From Flavobacteriaceae bacterium (GTDB taxonomy: Bacteria; Bacteroidota; Bacteroidia; Flavobacteriales; Flavobacteriaceae), in assembly GCA_014763515.1 (NCBI GenBank), contig JACXVH010000041.1:1-10355 (forward strand): a stretch of DNA of 10,355 nt, given 5' to 3'. Shown here in pieces: positions 6,652-10,355 of this stretch; within the stretch, counting starts at the first letter, position 1, and every line of letters begins with the position of its first letter. Made by a program: the position numbers and the translations under genes. Below the pieces are notes generated by a model. That model searched no databases, had not been told where the DNA came from, and saw only the letters and a list, made by a program, of their open reading frames with translations.

Positions 6652-8595
6652 ATGTCAAATAACAAAAATAATAACTCCAAATTTAAACTATCTCCTTGGC
6701 TATTTTATGGCTTATTTATAGGGATGTTTTTATTAATATCAATTTTTAGTGGCGGCGGACTTGATTTTAGTAATCCAAGACCCGCATCGCTTTCTAAATT
6801 TTATCAATATTTAGATTCTAACCAAGTTGCAAAAGTTACTTTTACAAACACAAAAGCAAATATTTTCTTAAAAGAAAAAGCGTTAGAATCTAAAACGCAC
6901 GAAAAAGTAAGCAAAGACGTTTTTGGTAAACCAAATATCAAAGGGCCTCAATACTATACCGAAATTGGTAACATAGAATTATTTCAAAAAACCCTAGAAG
7001 AAGCTAGAACTAAAGGTCTTTTAAATGACTATGAAAAAGAACCTGACAGCATGTGGGGAGAATTACTTTCTATCGTATTACCTTTCTTATTGCTAGGTGC
7101 TTTTTGGTTATTTATGATGAGAAGAATGTCTGGCAATTCTGGTGGCGGAGGCGGACAAATTTTTAGCATTGGAAAATCTAAAGCTAAACTATTTGACGAA
7201 AAGAATGATATTAAAGTAACATTTGAAAATGTTGCAGGGCTTGAAGGCGCAAAAGAAGAAATTCAAGAAATTGTTGAATTCTTAAAAAATCCTGAAAAAT
7301 ATACTTCAATTGGTGGCAAAATTCCAAAAGGTGCTCTATTAGTTGGACCTCCAGGAACAGGAAAAACATTATTAGCCAAAGCGGTTGCAGGTGAAGCAAA
7401 AGTTCCTTTCTTTTCATTATCTGGTTCAGATTTTGTTGAAATGTTTGTAGGTGTTGGTGCTTCACGTGTTCGTGATTTATTTAAACAAGCCAAAGAAAAA
7501 TCTCCTGCTATAATATTCATTGACGAAATTGATGCTGTAGGTAGGGCCCGTGGCAAAAACAATTTTACTGGTGCAAATGATGAAAGAGAAAATACTTTAA
7601 ATCAGCTGTTAACCGAAATGGATGGTTTTGGTTCTAATTCAAATGTAATTGTTTTAGCTGCTACAAACCGTGCCGATGTTTTAGATAAAGCATTATTACG
7701 TCCAGGAAGATTTGACCGTCAAATTTATGTTGACTTACCAGATATTAGAGAACGTAAAGAAATATTTGAAGTTCATTTAAAACCAATTAAAAAAGCTGAA
7801 GAACTTGATACTGAATTTTTAGCAAAACAAACACCAGGTTTTTCTGGGGCAGATATTGCAAATGTTTGTAATGAAGCGGCATTAATTGCTGCTAGAAAGG
7901 GTAAAAAAGCAGTTGAAAAACAAGATTTCTTAGATGCTGTTGATAGAATTATTGGTGGATTAGAAAAGAAAAATAAAATTGTAACTCCAGAGGAAAAAAG
8001 AGCGATTGCAATTCACGAAGCTGGTCATGCCACTGTAAGTTGGATGCTTGAGCATGCTGCTCCGCTTGTAAAAGTAACCATTGTTCCTCGCGGACAAAGT
8101 TTGGGAGCTGCTTGGTATTTACCCGAAGAAAGATTAATTGTTCGTCCAGAACAAATGTTAGACGAAATGTGTGCTACTATGGGTGGACGTGCTGCTGAAA
8201 AAGTAATTTTCGATAAAATTTCAACAGGAGCTTTAAGCGATTTAGAAAAAGTTACAAAACAAGCTCGTGCAATGGTAACCATTTACGGTTTAAATGATAA
8301 ATTAGGTAATATAACTTATTATGATTCATCGGGTCAAAATGAGTATAATTTCTCTAAACCATATTCAGAAGAAACTGCTTTAGTTATTGACAAGGAAATT
8401 TCAGCTTTGATTGAAAATCAGTATACAAGAGCAATTCAACTACTAGAAGAGAACAAAGAAAAACTAGTTCAACTTGCAGATATTTTAATAGAAAAAGAAG
8501 TTATTTTCAAAGATGATTTAGAAACTATTTTCGGGAAAAGACCTTTTGATAAGTCAGAAGAAATTGTAACAAAATCTGAAGAAAGAATAGATTAA
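6652..8595 (+). CDS. ftsH: ATP-dependent zinc metalloprotease FtsH
   Basis: The 647-residue protein is a complete FtsH, a membrane-bound hexameric AAA+ protease that extracts and degrades misassembled membrane proteins and selected regulators. Helix 1 (about 14-32) and helix 2 (about 136-156) flank a periplasmic domain, followed by a Gly-rich linker (GGGGG 164-168). In the AAA module are Walker A GPPGTGKT (232-239), pore loop MFVG with Phe265, Walker B IIFIDEID (287-294), and the second region of homology ATNRADVLDKALLRPGRFDR (337-356), whose Arg353/Arg356 are the candidate arginine fingers. In the protease domain, HEAGH (455-459) gives two zinc-binding His and the catalytic Glu456; Asp530 in GALSDLEKVT is the expected third ligand. 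All key residues are present. The start is ATG 6652, 5 bp after rsfS. The unit ends at the hairpin at 8620-8660. Confidence 0.97.
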   Translation: MSNNKNNNSKFKLSPWLFYGLFIGMFLLISIFSGGGLDFSNPRPASLSKFYQYLDSNQVAKVTFTNTKANIFLKEKALESKTHEKVSKDVFGKPNIKGPQYYTEIGNIELFQKTLEEARTKGLLNDYEKEPDSMWGELLSIVLPFLLLGAFWLFMMRRMSGNSGGGGGQIFSIGKSKAKLFDEKNDIKVTFENVAGLEGAKEEIQEIVEFLKNPEKYTSIGGKIPKGALLVGPPGTGKTLLAKAVAGEAKVPFFSLSGSDFVEMFVGVGASRVRDLFKQAKEKSPAIIFIDEIDAVGRARGKNNFTGANDERENTLNQLLTEMDGFGSNSNVIVLAATNRADVLDKALLRPGRFDRQIYVDLPDIRERKEIFEVHLKPIKKAEELDTEFLAKQTPGFSGADIANVCNEAALIAARKGKKAVEKQDFLDAVDRIIGGLEKKNKIVTPEEKRAIAIHEAGHATVSWMLEHAAPLVKVTIVPRGQSLGAAWYLPEERLIVRPEQMLDEMCATMGGRAAEKVIFDKISTGALSDLEKVTKQARAMVTIYGLNDKLGNITYYDSSGQNEYNFSKPYSEETALVIDKEISALIENQYTRAIQLLEENKEKLVQLADILIEKEVIFKDDLETIFGKRPFDKSEEIVTKSEERID

Positions 8596-8619
8596 AAAAA
8601 TATTATAAACGTTTAAAAT

Positions 8620-8660
8620 AAAAATCTTAGTTCAAAATTCAAAAAGAACTAAGATTTTTT
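8620..8660. terminator. Strong intrinsic terminator after ftsH
   Basis: A perfect 14-bp inverted repeat, 8620-8633 against 8646-8659 (core ATCTTAGTTC / GAACTAAGAT), surrounds a 12-base loop and is followed by T through 8661. The minus-strand reading also ends in a T-rich run, but no minus-strand gene needs it. It closes the rsfS-ftsH unit 24 bp after the ftsH stop. Confidence 0.83.
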
Positions 8661-8668
8661 TATCTTTG
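8661..8668 (+). promoter_or_regulatory. Promoter -7 box for the LUD-cdsA-psd operon
   Basis: The plus strand reads TATCTTTG, an exact TAnnTTTG match, ending 33 bases before ATG 8702. It directly abuts the ftsH terminator, so its upstream half would lie in the hairpin DNA; TTC 8638-8640, 20 bases upstream in the hairpin loop, is the weak -33 candidate. TTG 8666-8668, the only longer in-frame start, is part of the box and is therefore rejected as a start codon. Confidence 0.6.
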
Positions 8669-8701
8669 AACTTTACTAGTAGAAAAAAGATAAAGAAATT
8701 A

Positions 8702-9307
8702 ATGAGTCTTTTTAGAAAATTTTTTGGAAGCTCAGAGGACACTTCAAAAAGTGGTAAACATGAAGAAGAGAAAAGCCCTTATTCGCCAGATGTAAAACTT
8801 CCTATTGATGAAATGTTTACCCGCAATTTTAAAAAAAATGGCGGAAAGTTTCTCTATTGTGAAAATTTAGAAGAAGTATCGGAAAACTTTATCAATATTT
8901 TAGAAGAAAATGACTGGTTTGAATCTGAAGCTAATTGTTATGATAGCAGACTTAATTATCTTTTAGATGAAAATAAAATTGAAAGAAATAATGTAAAAAA
9001 TCCTAAATTTTTACTTTCATCTTGCGAAAACTTAATCGCAGATAATGGTTCAATTCTTTTTAGTTCTAATCAATTTAAGCATTACAAACCAGATGAATTA
9101 CCAACAAACATGGTAATTTTTGCCACCACAAGTCAATTAGTAGCAAGTAAAAGTGATGGATTAAGAAGTATTAATTTTAAGTATACCAATAATAGACCTT
9201 CAAATATTACTACTATTACTTACTTTCAAGAAGCAAAAGAAGATGATTTTTTACATTATGGAAGTTGTCATAAAAATTTATATTTGCTTTTATTAGAAGA
9301 TTTATAG
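8702..9307 (+). CDS. Stand-alone LUD-domain protein (LutC/YkgG-like), function unknown
   Basis: The 201-residue protein looks like the flavobacterial branch of the LUD (lactate utilization, LutC/YkgG) family. The best marks are LLSSCENLIADNGSILFSS (104-122), matching the LUD core where a small-residue ADNGS turn follows an acidic helix, then LPTNMVIFATTSQLVAS (133-149) and a short C-terminal segment HYGSCHKNLYLLLLED. Residues 1-30 are polar, charged and probably disordered. Four Cys (53, 79, 108, 189) do not form an iron-sulfur motif, and there is no signal peptide or membrane helix. LutC works with LutA and LutB in lactate oxidation, but neither gene is nearby. Instead it leads a phospholipid operon, with cdsA starting 1 bp after its stop. 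I choose ATG 8702 over TTG 8666, which lies in the promoter box. Family assignment is fairly sure; lactate metabolism should not be assumed. Confidence 0.8.
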   Translation: MSLFRKFFGSSEDTSKSGKHEEEKSPYSPDVKLPIDEMFTRNFKKNGGKFLYCENLEEVSENFINILEENDWFESEANCYDSRLNYLLDENKIERNNVKNPKFLLSSCENLIADNGSILFSSNQFKHYKPDELPTNMVIFATTSQLVASKSDGLRSINFKYTNNRPSNITTITYFQEAKEDDFLHYGSCHKNLYLLLLEDL

Positions 9308-9308
9308 A

Positions 9309-10115
9309 ATGAATGAAACCCTTAAAAGAGCAATCTCTGGTGCGGTTTATATCGTATTATTACTAAGTTGTATTTTATATTCCAAAAATAGTTTCAATAT
9401 ACTTTTTGGTATTTTTTTAGCAATTGCACTTTATGAATTTTCAAAATTAGTTAAAATCAACCTTTGGTTTTCATTAGTAGCTGGGTTGTTTATTTATATT
9501 TTTACCTGTAAATCCAAATTTGATTTAATAATCGACTCTTTTTTAACAGGATTTACAACATCAATTTCAATTCTATTAATAGGGTTTTTATTTTCTAAAA
9601 AAAGGCAAAAAATTTCAAAACCCTATAGATATGCATTACTCTTTGGTTACATCATTTTCCCTTTTATATTATTAACCAAAATTCCACTAGGTTTAAATGG
9701 TTATAATCCTAAGATTTTAATTAGTATTTTTATATTAATTTGGACTAATGATACTTTTGCATATTTAGTAGGTAAAAACTTTGGTAAACATAAATTATTA
9801 CCCAGTATTTCTCCAAAAAAAACGATAGAGGGTTTTGTAGGTGGAATTGCATTTTCAATTCTTATGAGTTATTTTTTAGCTAGTTATTACATTGAAACCA
9901 AACAATTTATTTACTGGATAATAATTGCAATAATCGTAAGTATTTTTAGTACACTTGGCGATTTAATTGAATCAAAATTTAAACGAATTGCTAACGTTAA
10001 AGACAGTGGAAATATTATGCCTGGCCATGGCGGTATTCTAGATCGATTAGATAGTATTATATTTGTAATACCTTTTATATATTTGTTTTATTTAATTTTA
10101 AACTATGTTTCATAA
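9309..10115 (+). CDS. cdsA: Phosphatidate cytidylyltransferase (CDP-diacylglycerol synthase)
   Basis: This 268-residue integral membrane enzyme makes CDP-diacylglycerol from phosphatidate and CTP, the branch point for phosphatidylethanolamine and anionic phospholipids. Several hydrophobic helices fill the sequence (for example about 10-24, 31-46, 53-66, 82-95, 107-123, 135-146, 176-192, 200-214 and 250-266). The catalytic region holds NDTFAYLVGKNFGKH (147-161) and SISPKKTIEGFVGG (166-179). The family signature is complete at 222-248: S-KFKR, KDSGNIMPGHGG, DRLD, with Asp232, His240 and Asp245 among the metal- and substrate-binding positions. The start ATG 9309 comes 1 bp after the LUD stop, and the end overlaps psd by 11 bp, so translation of the three is probably coupled. 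Confidence 0.95.
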   Translation: MNETLKRAISGAVYIVLLLSCILYSKNSFNILFGIFLAIALYEFSKLVKINLWFSLVAGLFIYIFTCKSKFDLIIDSFLTGFTTSISILLIGFLFSKKRQKISKPYRYALLFGYIIFPFILLTKIPLGLNGYNPKILISIFILIWTNDTFAYLVGKNFGKHKLLPSISPKKTIEGFVGGIAFSILMSYFLASYYIETKQFIYWIIIAIIVSIFSTLGDLIESKFKRIANVKDSGNIMPGHGGILDRLDSIIFVIPFIYLFYLILNYVS

Positions 10116-10355
10116 AGAAGGATCAAAAATCATTTTAGTTACACTTGCAATTGTAGTAGCTGTTATTTTCTCTACCGAATATATTTCGATAGAATGGTTA
10201 AGAATTGCAATAATTATTCTTGCATTAGTATTTTTAATTTTAATCCTTCAGTTTTTTAGAAACCCTAAAAGAGATGTTGATAATAGCGACAATCATATTT
10301 TAGCTCCAGTTGATGGCAAAGTAGTTGTTATAGAAGAAGTTTTTGAACCTGAATA
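10105..10355 (+). CDS. psd: Phosphatidylserine decarboxylase, 3' end missing
   Basis: The first 83 codons of a gene that runs off the right edge. The enzyme removes CO2 from phosphatidylserine to make phosphatidylethanolamine, using a pyruvoyl group formed by self-cleavage. Visible are two hydrophobic stretches (about 9-24 and 31-51), then FFRNPKR (50-56) and APVDGKVV (67-74). These are the N-terminal marks of the short PSD-A form found in Bacteroidota and many other bacteria, which is about 220 residues long. The GS self-cleavage site would lie beyond the window, so activity cannot be judged. The start ATG 10105 lies within cdsA in the +1 frame, an 11-bp overlap, and fits translational coupling with the preceding step of the same pathway; the intervening phosphatidylserine synthase gene is not in the window. 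Confidence 0.92.
   Translation, partial: MFHKEGSKIILVTLAIVVAVIFSTEYISIEWLRIAIIILALVFLILILQFFRNPKRDVDNSDNHILAPVDGKVVVIEEVFEPE

Noticed and set aside
7211..8282. Antisense open frames within ftsH (7211-7465, 7263-7562, 8025-8282)
   Set aside because: They lie opposite the highly conserved AAA and protease regions, have no recognisable domain, and are explained by codon bias of ftsH.
8606..8615. Palindrome TAAACGTTTA after ftsH
   Set aside because: It is only 10 bp, AT-rich, next to a much stronger terminator hairpin, and has no clear role.
8702..9307. Lactate oxidation system
   Set aside because: Only the LutC-like LUD protein is present; no LutA or LutB iron-sulfur partner, lactate permease or regulator is in the window.
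1..10355. CRISPR array, mobile element, tRNA, toxin-antitoxin or defence system
   Set aside because: No regularly spaced repeats, terminal inverted repeats, transposase or integrase motifs, cloverleaf sequences or small toxin-like gene pairs were seen; the genes are housekeeping and evenly AT-rich.

Overview
The window looks like core chromosome of a Flavobacteriaceae-type member of the Bacteroidota. Four things support this: strongly AT-rich DNA; repeated promoter boxes of the Bacteroidota form TAnnTTTG just upstream of genes, with little Shine-Dalgarno signal; a fused ResB-CcsA cytochrome c assembly protein of about 1,045 residues; and the order birA / rsfS-ftsH-LUD gene-cdsA-psd, which I recall as common in flavobacterial genomes. 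I see no transposase, integrase, phage gene, CRISPR array, tRNA or rRNA.

Layout. The left edge (3-317, +) holds the 3' end of a GNAT acetyltransferase gene. It converges on and overlaps by 12 bp a minus-strand pair: a predicted lipoprotein of the glutathione peroxidase family (1162-1749), followed after 1 bp by a 3-mercaptopyruvate-type sulfurtransferase (306-1160). A small two-helix potassium-channel gene (1844-2209, +) is divergent from this pair. It converges on ccsBA (2223-5360, -), and both genes share a hairpin terminator that includes the end of the channel's coding sequence. birA (5459-6190, -) lies upstream of ccsBA and is divergent from rsfS.

The right half is on the plus strand. 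rsfS (6275-6646) and ftsH (6652-8595) are 5 bp apart and end at a strong hairpin (8620-8660). A new promoter box directly abuts that hairpin and leads into a second unit: a stand-alone LUD-domain protein (8702-9307), cdsA (9309-10115) and psd (from 10105, cut by the window edge). These last genes are 1 bp apart or overlapping.

Together the genes cover thiol and sulfur redox chemistry (peroxidase and sulfurtransferase), haem delivery and cytochrome c maturation (CcsBA), biotin attachment (BirA), ribosome silencing and membrane protein quality control (RsfS, FtsH), and phosphatidylethanolamine synthesis (CdsA, Psd). Six promoter boxes and two terminators can be read directly. At three genes (306-1160, ccsBA, the LUD gene) the longest open frame starts at a TTG that I reject. 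For ccsBA and the LUD gene that TTG lies inside the promoter box itself; for the sulfurtransferase it lies inside the upstream gene.

I do not find a convincing new multi-gene system. The most open questions are the LUD protein in a phospholipid operon, the altered active site of the lipoprotein peroxidase and its pairing with a sulfurtransferase, and the large periplasmic insert of CcsBA.
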